DNA from: a virus
IMG/VR virus record: IMGVR_UViG_3300042291_001568
Location: 52,823 to 116,822 of that record
DNA: 64,000 nt
Strand: one strand, 5' to 3'
Shown in pieces: positions 34,700-42,909 of this stretch. Positions within the stretch are counted from its first letter, which is position 1; every line of letters starts with the position of its first letter. The position numbers and the translations under genes are program-made. The notes under the pieces are model-generated. The model saw nothing but the letters and a program-made list of their open reading frames with translations, did no database searches and was not told the origin of the DNA.

Positions 34700-35892
34700 C
34701 AACTCCGTACTACGGCACCTCAACATACGGCACTGGTGAGTACCTTGAGGCTGCATCGCTAGGAGTAGAAACCACCGCTGTAGACAACACGCTAAGAGTA
34801 GTTCCAGCGCCACTATTTACCGGGCTAAAGCTACAGGCAGATGTCAAGCTTGGTACTCTGGTGCTAAATACAATTGATGCCAACAACGTAGTGTGGGTAT
34901 GCACTGACATTGAAGGCTGGTGGGTGCATCCAGACCCAGAAGTTCCTGACATTGCTCGTGGTTGGGGAGATGGTTCTTACGATGTTAAAGGCCGATGGCA
35001 AGCTAGGCAACTGACGCTTTCAGGTGTTTTTCTTACACCAGACGGTGACAGTGTTGCTGCTGCTCGTAATACACTAATTTCAGCAACAAGCCTTGTACAC
35101 ACTGGCGCATGGCTAGTTGTGAACGAAGATCCACCACGTGCTTCATACGTTCGTCTTAGCGGACGGCCAGACATTACTACGGTTAATCCGCGTGGGCGTA
35201 CTGAATTCTCAATAGGCTTGCGAGCTGCTGACCCAATCAAGTACGAATGGATTGATGCAAATGAAGAAGGATACTCGCTGACTACTGTCTTGTGCAAAAG
35301 CGCATCGCCCGCCAGAACAGGTACTACTACAATTACTAATGTCGGCAACACTGCGGTATCGGCAGTCTTTGAAGTTACAGGGCCAATTACTGGCCCGGCT
35401 ACTATTTACAATCAAACTACTGATGAGTTGCTTATTATTGCTGATAGCCTTCGTGCTGGTGTAAGCAAGGCAACTACGTTTAGATCGCTTACAAGCAACG
35501 TCGCGACACTTACTACTTCAACAACTCACGGCTTATCTGCTGGCGACATTGTTACTGTAGCTGGGATAGATAGCACATTCAATGGCGAGCACGAAGTATT
35601 GAGTGTTCCGACGACAACAACCTTTACGTATGCTAAGACCGCTACAAACGTTGCAAACACATCAACCACGAGCGGAACAGTGGTCCGCGATACAGACGTT
35701 CTAGAAGTAGATACGTACGATCACGAGGTGGCTCTTAACGGAATAGTAGCTGGCAACCGTTCAATGGTTGACACTCTTGTTGACTGGATACGCTTGGACC
35801 CAGGCGCTAACGTTTTACAATTTACAGATGAGGGTAACGCAAATAGCACAGCATCATTGTCTGTATACTATCGCTCTGGCTGGATAGGTTAA
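34687..35892 (+). CDS. Distal tail protein (Dit) with an inserted beta module
   Basis: 401 residues. The N-terminal half (DIEGWWVHPDPEVPDI, VKGRWQARQLTLSGVFLTP, RTEFSIGLRAADPIKYEW) is the Dit-like domain that forms the ring at the tail end. The C-terminal half includes a galectin-like beta region with the recurring module inserted at nt 35473-35690 (SNVATLTTSTTHGLSAGDIV, STFNGEHEVLSVPTTTTFTYA). Order after the tape measure and fibre genes and before the tail-tip protein fits. The insertion probably faces outward and may bind host surface glycans. Confidence 0.8.
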   Translation: MPTLATPYYGTSTYGTGEYLEAASLGVETTAVDNTLRVVPAPLFTGLKLQADVKLGTLVLNTIDANNVVWVCTDIEGWWVHPDPEVPDIARGWGDGSYDVKGRWQARQLTLSGVFLTPDGDSVAAARNTLISATSLVHTGAWLVVNEDPPRASYVRLSGRPDITTVNPRGRTEFSIGLRAADPIKYEWIDANEEGYSLTTVLCKSASPARTGTTTITNVGNTAVSAVFEVTGPITGPATIYNQTTDELLIIADSLRAGVSKATTFRSLTSNVATLTTSTTHGLSAGDIVTVAGIDSTFNGEHEVLSVPTTTTFTYAKTATNVANTSTTSGTVVRDTDVLEVDTYDHEVALNGIVAGNRSMVDTLVDWIRLDPGANVLQFTDEGNANSTASLSVYYRSGWIG

Positions 35893-35931
35893 GTTTATGC
35901 CAGAGCACGACGCAAAACGGAGAAGACACAA

Positions 35932-38304
35932 ATGCCATCATCAGTTACCATAGCGCCAAATTATAGGTACTTTACAGTAGACCTGTTAAGCAACGCGCTA
36001 ATTGCTGAAATACCGTTTAAGGGTGTTAAGTACGAAAGAGCGCTAAAGTCTGCTGGCTCTTTTAGTGGATCAATACCTATCATAGATGACACTAGCTCTA
36101 TGGATTTGTATGAAAGCACAATGCCAGGTAAAACAGCACTGTATGTAGTTCGTGACAGTGTCTGCGTTTGGGGCGGAATCATTTGGAGTCGCGCATACGA
36201 TGTCGGTCAAAAGATGCTGAGCGTAAACGCATCTGAGTTTACTAGCTATTTGTACCATAGGAATATCTGGAAAACGTATAGTCACGAATTTGAAGCCACG
36301 CTTGTTGCTAGCAGTGGAGTTGTGCAGGTAACTATTGACGATGGTGAGTATGAACCACCAGCGCTTTCGTCTGTGCGAGTGTTTTTCTATGAAGTAAGTG
36401 ATATGTCGCATAACGGGTACTACGAAGTAAAAAGCAGTCCTGCCCCAACTGCAAACGTTTTCTACGTAGACATGCCAAGTCTGCCAAACGGAACTTACAC
36501 ACTATGTACTGTTGTTATCCGCTCGGATACATACGATTACGTTCGGCAGCTAATGGACAACACGTTTACAGATTTTGTATCTATCATGTTTGACAATACA
36601 GAAATAGAGCCCGCACTTGCTGAAGAGTACTCAGTCACCAATATAGTAAGAACTTCTAACGTTGCGACAATCACTGTTGACACTACGCATGACGCTATTA
36701 TTGGGCAGGTAGTTCAAATCCAAGACGTAGACAGCGCACTAAACGGTTTTCACGAAGTCACCGCAGTACCTGACGACTACCGAGTATCGTTTGCGTCGTC
36801 TGGCTCTAACATTGCATCAACTGCAAAATCAGCAGTATCGCGAAGCGTAACGCATAAGCAATTAACAACGTATGTTGCAACCTTAACTACGTCTGTAGCG
36901 CATGGATTCACAGTCGGGGCTAAAGTAGTTGTCACTGCGGTCGATGCATCTGACGCGACACAAGCTGTTTTTGATGGTGAGTATCCAATTACAGCAGTAA
37001 CTTCTACTACGTTTAGCTACATCAGCTCAGGCGTTGACGATATCGCACTAACTGCAACTAGCAATTGGTCTGCTACAGAAACGCCAACAGCGACAGTCGC
37101 TCCGTATATGTATGTACCGACGTACGGGCCATTTCCATACAGCGCAGACATTGGCTTAGGGTTGATTGCCGAAAACATGGCGCCACAGTATCCGACTACT
37201 GCGCAAATAACTGCTGCTGGTCTTCCAGCTACGCTGTACCCAACTTCGCCAACACCTGTTGTTGCTGGCAATATCGTTTTGACTGCACGACCGTTATATA
37301 CAAACACAGATGGAACAATAAGCACGCTATATAGTGAGTCTTCGCTTATCGGCGGATATGAAGTTGTATACCCAAGAATAATAAATGGGCGACTGTGGAC
37401 TAGCGCAGATGCTTCAGCATACGCCACGACTACAGGCCAACACCTTGGAAAATTTGCCAGCGGAAATACTGTAGACGCTTCGGCGTACGCTGAGGCATTG
37501 CACACTCTTCAAGAGCAGTGGATGGACTTGATTACATATGAAAAGTCAACTACTACGTATAGTGGAAAAAACGTAGAAAACAAAACGTATAGAGGATACG
37601 AGCTGCTTTCTGTAGGCGAAGAGCTTGACAATTACTCTGACACTGTTGATGGTTTTGAGTTTAGAGTTGATTGCGACTATGATTATGAAACTGGGTCTTT
37701 TTCTAAGACGCTAGTTCTTATGCCTATTGACTACCCGAATCCGCCAGACCCAGGCGAGGCATCACCGCCAAGTCGCTTTGGAGCAGACAAACTTGTGTTT
37801 GAGTATCCTGGTAACATTTCTAACGTAAAAATGGACGAGTCGGCAGAAAATGCAGCAACTAGATTTTTTGTTGTTGGCAACATTGGTGATCTTGGCGAAG
37901 ACGCAAGTCAACCGTACGCCGCTGCTTCAGCAAAAGACATGTTGAATGCTGGCTGGCCAATTCTCGATGCAGAAGAAAGTGTAGACTACGAAAGCGAAGA
38001 AAAACTATATAAGTACGCAGCCAGGTACCTTGCAGAGCATCGGCCACCAATTTCAGATTTTAACGTAAGCGTGAATGGATCATTAGACCCAGTAATCGGA
38101 ACGTACGCTCCCGGTGACTGGTGCTCAATAATTGTTGACGACACGTTTGTTCGTCAGCGCCTAGCTAGTGATCTTGAGCCGCGCGACACAGTCATTGTTA
38201 GAAAAATAAATTCGTTTTCGGTTAGCGTACCAGACACTCCAACATTTCCAGAGCAGGTAGAGCTCGACCTAATATCAGAACCAGAGGTGGACAAACGTGG
38301 CTAG
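35932..38304 (+). CDS. Tail-tip / tail-associated protein (Gp37-like) with two beta modules
   Basis: 790 residues. The N-terminus (YRYFTVDLLSNALIAEIPFK, VWGGIIWSRAYDV) is typical of siphovirus Tal/Gp37-like tail-tip proteins. Two recurring beta modules lie back to back at nt 36634-36840 and 36853-37060 (SNVATITVDTTHDAIIG and YVATLTTSVAHGFTVGA). The C-terminal half returns to the tip fold (ARYLAEHRPPISDFNVSV, GTYAPGDWCSIIVDD). It ends with an 8-nt overlap into the fibre gene. Likely forms the baseplate hub and opens on receptor contact. Confidence 0.78.
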   Translation: MPSSVTIAPNYRYFTVDLLSNALIAEIPFKGVKYERALKSAGSFSGSIPIIDDTSSMDLYESTMPGKTALYVVRDSVCVWGGIIWSRAYDVGQKMLSVNASEFTSYLYHRNIWKTYSHEFEATLVASSGVVQVTIDDGEYEPPALSSVRVFFYEVSDMSHNGYYEVKSSPAPTANVFYVDMPSLPNGTYTLCTVVIRSDTYDYVRQLMDNTFTDFVSIMFDNTEIEPALAEEYSVTNIVRTSNVATITVDTTHDAIIGQVVQIQDVDSALNGFHEVTAVPDDYRVSFASSGSNIASTAKSAVSRSVTHKQLTTYVATLTTSVAHGFTVGAKVVVTAVDASDATQAVFDGEYPITAVTSTTFSYISSGVDDIALTATSNWSATETPTATVAPYMYVPTYGPFPYSADIGLGLIAENMAPQYPTTAQITAAGLPATLYPTSPTPVVAGNIVLTARPLYTNTDGTISTLYSESSLIGGYEVVYPRIINGRLWTSADASAYATTTGQHLGKFASGNTVDASAYAEALHTLQEQWMDLITYEKSTTTYSGKNVENKTYRGYELLSVGEELDNYSDTVDGFEFRVDCDYDYETGSFSKTLVLMPIDYPNPPDPGEASPPSRFGADKLVFEYPGNISNVKMDESAENAATRFFVVGNIGDLGEDASQPYAAASAKDMLNAGWPILDAEESVDYESEEKLYKYAARYLAEHRPPISDFNVSVNGSLDPVIGTYAPGDWCSIIVDDTFVRQRLASDLEPRDTVIVRKINSFSVSVPDTPTFPEQVELDLISEPEVDKRG

Positions 38305-39985
38305 TAACAGACGACGCAGCACTAAATCGCTTGGAAAAGTAGTAACGAACATGCAGTCTAGACTTAGGTTCGTGCAAAAACGACCGGTGCCTAGGCGAGT
38401 TGGAAAGCGTGTAGTTTCTTCAGCGAATATTAAAAAAGACGCAGTCACACCTGTAGAACTCGCGCCCGACTCTGTAACACCAGAAGCTCTGGCACCCGAC
38501 TCTGTAACGCAAGACGCAATTGCACCTGGAGCTGTCTCAGACACTGAATTAGCATTAGGCGCAGGCGGTGCAGACACTACATTTAGTGGCTCTCAGCCTG
38601 TGAACCCTGCAGTCGGCGACGTGTGGTTTGACTCGTCGGACAGTCTCAAACTAAAACGCTACGACGGAACCAACTGGGTTTCGATGCGAGACCTTGGCAT
38701 TGCTGCTGCTCAAGCTGGTGCAGACGCTGCTTCCACTGCAGCTGCTGCAGCGCAGACTACAGCAGACGGCAAGAATAAAGTATACAGGCAAACGGCAGAG
38801 CCTACAGGAGGAACGTACGCCGAAGGCGACTTGTGGTTTGACACCGATGACAACAACAAGATCTACCGACGCACTAGCTCTGCGTGGACAGCAGTTCAAC
38901 TTGGCGGAGAAGCTCTCGCAAACATCAATGCAAACAAGATTACAGCAGGAACTATTGATGCAAGTGTTATTACAGTTTCTAATCTAAATGCCGGAAATCT
39001 TACTGCTGGCACAATTGCGGCAGCAAGAATTACGTCAACAAGCATTTCAGCTGCTGACATTAATGCTGACAGACTTACTGCTGGAACAATTGCATCAGCA
39101 AGAATTACGTCGACAAGTATCTCCGCTGCTGACATCAACGCTGACAGAATCACTGCTGGAACTCTTACTGGACGCGCTATCAACAATGGAAGCGGAACTT
39201 TTAGTGTTGACACTGCTGGAAATCTCACCGCGACTTCGGCAAGTATCACTGGCACGATAAACTCATCTGGAGGAACTATTGCCGGCTGGAACATTTCAGG
39301 CGGCGGATTCACGACCGGAGGGACTTATGCTTCTGGCGGCGTCACCTATCCAATCGCAGCGTTGCTTTCCAACGGATCATTCGTTGCTTATCAATTTAAC
39401 GATGCCAAGCCAGGATCTTTCGTCGTAGATGTTGACAACGGAGTGCTGCTGAACGCAGTATCTCTTAGGTCAACAAGTACAGGTGGATCAAAGTCCGCAT
39501 GGTATCCGTATTATGACAATAACGCGAACCTTGGAACGTCAGGTTTTAGATGGAAGAATGTCTTCGCAGTCAACACCGCAATCAGCGCGTCAGATGCTCG
39601 TCTTAAAACAGAAATCAAAACTACTGATCTTGGTCTTAATTTTATTGAAAAGCTGCGACCAGTGTCGTATAAGTGGGTGTCGGAAGGAAATAGGCCAGTT
39701 CTTGACGAAGATGGCAAAGAAGTTAGAGACCCTATTACGAATATCACTCCTGTTGAATCAATTGGTCCTGGCCTTAGAACTCTTTATGGACTAATAGCTC
39801 AAGAAGTTCGCCAAGCTGTAGCAGATCTTGGAATAGATCCTTCTGATTTTGGCCCGTGGACTCTTAGTAATGTAGATGATCCAGACTCTTCTCAAGGCTT
39901 AAAATACGATCAATTCATACCAATGCTAATTAAGGCAGTTCAAGAACTTTCTGCAAAAGTCAAAGAATTAGAAAGTAACCAGTAA
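38297..39985 (+). CDS. Tail fibre with S74 self-cleaving chaperone domain
   Basis: 562 residues from GTG 38297 (MASNRRRSTKS), behind AGAGGTGG. After a basic N-terminus come PDSVTPEALAPDSV repeats, two short VGDVWFDSSD / EGDLWFDTDDNNKIY modules and repeated ITSTSISAADINADR units (about 39016-39170), which fold as trimeric beta structure. The C-terminus is an intramolecular chaperone of peptidase S74 type: SDARLKTEI supplies the Ser-Lys pair, and GLIAQEVRQAV plus a final coiled coil (LIKAVQELSAKVKELES) follow. It trimerises the fibre and then cleaves itself off. Confidence 0.9.
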   Translation: MASNRRRSTKSLGKVVTNMQSRLRFVQKRPVPRRVGKRVVSSANIKKDAVTPVELAPDSVTPEALAPDSVTQDAIAPGAVSDTELALGAGGADTTFSGSQPVNPAVGDVWFDSSDSLKLKRYDGTNWVSMRDLGIAAAQAGADAASTAAAAAQTTADGKNKVYRQTAEPTGGTYAEGDLWFDTDDNNKIYRRTSSAWTAVQLGGEALANINANKITAGTIDASVITVSNLNAGNLTAGTIAAARITSTSISAADINADRLTAGTIASARITSTSISAADINADRITAGTLTGRAINNGSGTFSVDTAGNLTATSASITGTINSSGGTIAGWNISGGGFTTGGTYASGGVTYPIAALLSNGSFVAYQFNDAKPGSFVVDVDNGVLLNAVSLRSTSTGGSKSAWYPYYDNNANLGTSGFRWKNVFAVNTAISASDARLKTEIKTTDLGLNFIEKLRPVSYKWVSEGNRPVLDEDGKEVRDPITNITPVESIGPGLRTLYGLIAQEVRQAVADLGIDPSDFGPWTLSNVDDPDSSQGLKYDQFIPMLIKAVQELSAKVKELESNQ

Positions 39986-40043
39986 CTATGCTAAACATGG
40001 TTAGAATTTCAATAACAAGCACGACACGAGAAACGACAACAAA

Positions 40044-40526
40044 ATGATTCAAGTTAAAGACGGCGCACGCACACTACAGTTCAACGGGACATTACTCGGC
40101 AAGTCCTCGTCATATCGTAAGGACTCGCTGCGGTGGATTGAGTTTGAACTCTATAAAACAGAAAACGGGTCATACGTACTTTCACGTATTGGCGTTTCAG
40201 TTATTTACCATTGCGCAGCATGTCACTTAGTAAAGCGCTACAGCCTTCAGGACATTCCAGTAAATGATGTACCAAAAGATCGGGTGCAACTGCTTGTCCC
40301 GTGCGATGTGTGCACTCCATCATTCGCTGCAGAATTGATCTTCCCAGAAAAAAATAGGTACTGGGCCCAAGTAAGTGACGACCCAAGCGCCGTGCTAGAT
40401 GCTCTATATAAATACGACAATGGCGGGGCTCGCTATTTGACGAATGTAGCGCAAAGGCTACTTGAACAAGCCGCCTCGCTCGACAAAGGAATTGAGTCTG
40501 TCTACAAAATTGAGATGATCCCGTAG
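40044..40526 (+). CDS. Conserved phage protein with paired Cys motifs, function unknown
   Basis: 160 residues. A beta-rich N-terminus (LQFNGTLLGKSSS, LRWIEFELYKTENGSYVLSR) is followed by YHCAACHLVKRY and PCDVC, a possible zinc ribbon. It lies between the tail fibre and the nucleotide-metabolism block and has its own leader. Similar proteins occur in actinophages without assigned function. It could be a small nucleic-acid-binding regulator, but nothing shows this directly. Confidence 0.7.
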   Translation: MIQVKDGARTLQFNGTLLGKSSSYRKDSLRWIEFELYKTENGSYVLSRIGVSVIYHCAACHLVKRYSLQDIPVNDVPKDRVQLLVPCDVCTPSFAAELIFPEKNRYWAQVSDDPSAVLDALYKYDNGGARYLTNVAQRLLEQAASLDKGIESVYKIEMIP

Positions 40527-40540
40527 CCAGCGCTTTTTGT

Positions 40541-40549
40541 TGTTATATT
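40541..40549 (+). promoter_or_regulatory. Candidate extended -10 promoter for the nucleotide-metabolism operon
   Basis: TGTTATATT (TGn + TATATT) lies 30 nt before ATG 40579 in a 52-nt gap after a stop codon and a short AGCGC-TTTTT run. Expected transcript start is near 40556. There is no convincing -35. Confidence 0.4.
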
Positions 40550-40578
40550 AGAAACAGCAAAGACGAAAGACGGTTTCA

Positions 40579-41400
40579 ATGTTCATAGTTATAGAAGGCT
40601 CAGACGGCTCTGGCAAAAGCTCTCTTACAGACGAGGTTTCCCGCCAGTTAGCGGACAGATACCCCGACTTTCATATCACGCGTTTCCACAAAGGGCGCCC
40701 AGAAGAAGAGTCTCGCAGGTGGGTTCTTAACGATTGGGTAATGTCGATTGAAAACATTAACTGGTTTGAGGCCGTCGCTGTAGCGGACAGATGGCATTGG
40801 GGCGAAGCAACATACGCACCGGTAAAGCGGCCTCACACGTGTAAAGACGCCTTCGGTCTTCTTGGCGTAGCTGGTTGGCGCTGGACAGAGTGGTTTATGG
40901 CGTCACGGGGTATTGCGCAATTCTGGCTTTATCAACCTTTAGATGTAATCAAAACTAGGGTGGCTATTCGTGGAGATGATTTTGTAAAACTAGATGAACT
41001 CGAGAAAATCGTAGATCTATATGAACAGACTTCTCAGGAAGTTTTCAGTCTTGCTGGCAAACTGACTCCTCGCGCTGACAGCGTTGCCTCCATTGACTTG
41101 CTTGCTCAATATGTCATACACCGCGCAGAAGAAGTACACGATGAGGCCAAAAAGTTAGCGCAATTTGGCGAGTACATCGGGTCTCCAAACCCTAAAATTC
41201 TTTACATCGGTAGCTGGGACACTAATGGCAGCATTCTTCCATGCTTCCCAGCAGAAGGAAGCTCAGAAGAAGCGCTTATTGAGTCATTGCCAGATACTGT
41301 GTGGCGAAGCGCTGGTGTAGTCAATCAGAACAATATGTCTGTTGGAAGGCTAACCAGCCTTATCACAATTCTTGGCAATCCCGAGATTGAAAGGATATAG
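40579..41400 (+). CDS. dNMP (thymidylate-type) kinase with a C-terminal extension
   Basis: 273 residues. The P-loop IEGSDGSGKSS (Lys13) and DRWHWGEATY resemble thymidylate and phage dNMP kinases, which add the second phosphate to deoxynucleotides. After about residue 205 an extra segment (KILYIGSWDTNGS, CFPAEGSSEEALIESLPD, VVNQNNMSVG, TILG) looks like the start of a uracil-DNA-glycosylase-superfamily fold that stops short, possibly a degraded fusion. It is immediately upstream of the hydroxymethylase-like gene; in T4 the dNMP kinase gp1 phosphorylates hydroxymethyl-dCMP. The kinase fold is confident and the exact substrate is not. Confidence 0.8.
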   Translation: MFIVIEGSDGSGKSSLTDEVSRQLADRYPDFHITRFHKGRPEEESRRWVLNDWVMSIENINWFEAVAVADRWHWGEATYAPVKRPHTCKDAFGLLGVAGWRWTEWFMASRGIAQFWLYQPLDVIKTRVAIRGDDFVKLDELEKIVDLYEQTSQEVFSLAGKLTPRADSVASIDLLAQYVIHRAEEVHDEAKKLAQFGEYIGSPNPKILYIGSWDTNGSILPCFPAEGSSEEALIESLPDTVWRSAGVVNQNNMSVGRLTSLITILGNPEIERI

Positions 41401-41405
41401 CAATA

Positions 41406-42260
41406 ATGGATGTAAAGGTAAAAACGATTGAGATTGAAGACGGCGTAAACGGCTACGTTGATCTTGTTCAACACGTGTTAAAGCACGGCGAGCATGTCGC
41501 GCCTAGAGGAATGAATACTAGAGAAATAGAAGATGCTACTATTTATATTTCAGACGTCAGAGCCGCGCTTCCTTTAGGTGTAAACCGAGGCACTGTTCCA
41601 GGTATCGGTGCTGTTGAAGCATGCCAATTGATGTCAGGGCTAAGCATTCCGCAATTGGTGATTGACATTGGTCCGCAGTTTGCCAATTACACGGAGGACG
41701 ACGGGCTATTTCACGGCTCGTACGGAACAAGAACAAAAGGTCAATACGATGTGATGATTGAAAGACTACGCAAAGACCCAGATACGAGACAAGCAGTAGT
41801 CACTATTTGGAATCCTGAGCGTGACATGCTTGAAAAGAAGCGCGACTACCCTTGCACAATTTTGCATCAGTTCCGTATCCGCAATAACAAGCTTAACATG
41901 AGCGTATATATGCGATCAAATGACGTGTGGCTTGGCGCCGCATACGATTTCTTTCAATTCACACGAGTGCAATTGGCTATGTGCTCCGTTCTTGGTATTG
42001 AGCCAGGTGCCTATGCCCACCACGTCGGTTCTCTTCACATTTACGAAAACAACTATGAAGCAGCGGACGCTCTTAGAAAAACAAGCAATGTTGAAGTACC
42101 GCCAGAAATAACAGGAAGATCGTGGCGTGAAGTCGAAGCTTCTGCATCTTTAGCGTTGTACGCAACTACGCACCCAGACACACTTGAACGTTTATCACCA
42201 GCCGAGCGGTGGTACGCAGACGCAATGATCAAAGCAATAGACAAGAACAAAGGAAAATAA
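41406..42260 (+). CDS. ThyA-family enzyme: dCMP hydroxymethylase-like (or thymidylate synthase)
   Basis: 284 residues. Key positions align to E. coli ThyA with a constant offset of +4: Cys150 (DYPCT; catalytic, Cys146), Arg170 and Asp173 (MRSNDVWLG), His211 and Tyr213 (VGSLHIY). Asp181 (AAYDFF) stands where thymidylate synthase has Asn177, the residue that recognises uracil. Asp here is the hallmark of T4-type dCMP hydroxymethylase (Asp179), and MRSNDV and VGSLH-x-Y also recall T4 gp42. The product would be hydroxymethyl-dCMP from dCMP and methylene-THF. Neighbours are a dNMP kinase and dCMP deaminase. The latter makes dUMP, so a thymidylate synthase role remains possible. Confidence 0.85.
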   Translation: MDVKVKTIEIEDGVNGYVDLVQHVLKHGEHVAPRGMNTREIEDATIYISDVRAALPLGVNRGTVPGIGAVEACQLMSGLSIPQLVIDIGPQFANYTEDDGLFHGSYGTRTKGQYDVMIERLRKDPDTRQAVVTIWNPERDMLEKKRDYPCTILHQFRIRNNKLNMSVYMRSNDVWLGAAYDFFQFTRVQLAMCSVLGIEPGAYAHHVGSLHIYENNYEAADALRKTSNVEVPPEITGRSWREVEASASLALYATTHPDTLERLSPAERWYADAMIKAIDKNKGK

Positions 42261-42262
42261 AT

Positions 42263-42436
42263 ATGGACGACAAGTTCAACTCAACACCGATGAAAGATGC
42301 TGCGGTAAGCATGCATGAGTTGTATGAAACACTTAAAGAAGCAGGATTCTCTAGACGAGAAGCTCTCGAGCTGGTTTCTAAAATAATGACATCCGCAGTT
42401 AGTGACGCAATTAGACACAGTCAGGACGACCAATAG
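42263..42436 (+). CDS. Small conserved phage protein (57 aa)
   Basis: ATG 42263 follows AAAGGAAAA and the frame ends in a TAG that overlaps the next GTG. The core LYETLKEAGFSRREALELVS is a helix-turn-helix-like pair of helices common in tiny actinophage proteins. Function unknown. It is coupled between the ThyA-like and deaminase genes. An in-frame extension to 42209 lies inside the upstream gene and was rejected. Confidence 0.7.
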   Translation: MDDKFNSTPMKDAAVSMHELYETLKEAGFSRREALELVSKIMTSAVSDAIRHSQDDQ

Positions 42437-42909
42437 TGACGGACACACGTCCTTCGTGGGACGAGACATGGCTCGCTGTAGCCGAAACTATAAGCAAACG
42501 CTCTAGATGCTCTCGCGCTCAGATGGGCGCTGTCATTGTTTCTCACGATCAGCACATTGTGTCAACTGGATACAACGGGCCGGCGGCTACTTGGCCAGAA
42601 GCTGGTGACTGTATGAACTGGTGCGAACGAGCTCAGGGCAAAACTCCACTAGACAATATGTACGACGGCTGTCCAGCAATTCACGCCGAAGCAAACGCTC
42701 TTTTGTACGTAGACCGCTCTGTAAGTGAGTTTGGAACTATATACATAACAAGCGCACCGTGCACGCAATGCGCTAAACTTATTTCTAACTCTGGCATATA
42801 CCGAGTTGTATGCCGACTTCGCCAGGCAGATATGCATCGGCGTCCGTACGACGTTATTGACTACCTGATAAAGTGCGGCATTGAAGTATTAGCTATCGAG
42901 GACAAATGA
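42436..42909 (+). CDS. dCMP deaminase
   Basis: 157 residues from GTG 42436 (overlaps the previous TAG). Zinc and catalytic motifs are HAEANALLY (His83, Glu85) and APCTQC (Cys109, Cys112), with NGPAATWPEAG for substrate binding. It converts dCMP to dUMP, feeding dTMP synthesis and lowering dCMP. Its 3' end overlaps the polymerase gene by 4 nt. Confidence 0.92.
   Translation: MTDTRPSWDETWLAVAETISKRSRCSRAQMGAVIVSHDQHIVSTGYNGPAATWPEAGDCMNWCERAQGKTPLDNMYDGCPAIHAEANALLYVDRSVSEFGTIYITSAPCTQCAKLISNSGIYRVVCRLRQADMHRRPYDVIDYLIKCGIEVLAIEDK

Noticed and set aside
39986-40043. 19-codon frame in the gap after the tail fibre
   Set aside because: Too short, no ribosome site, Thr/Arg low complexity; better seen as leader sequence.
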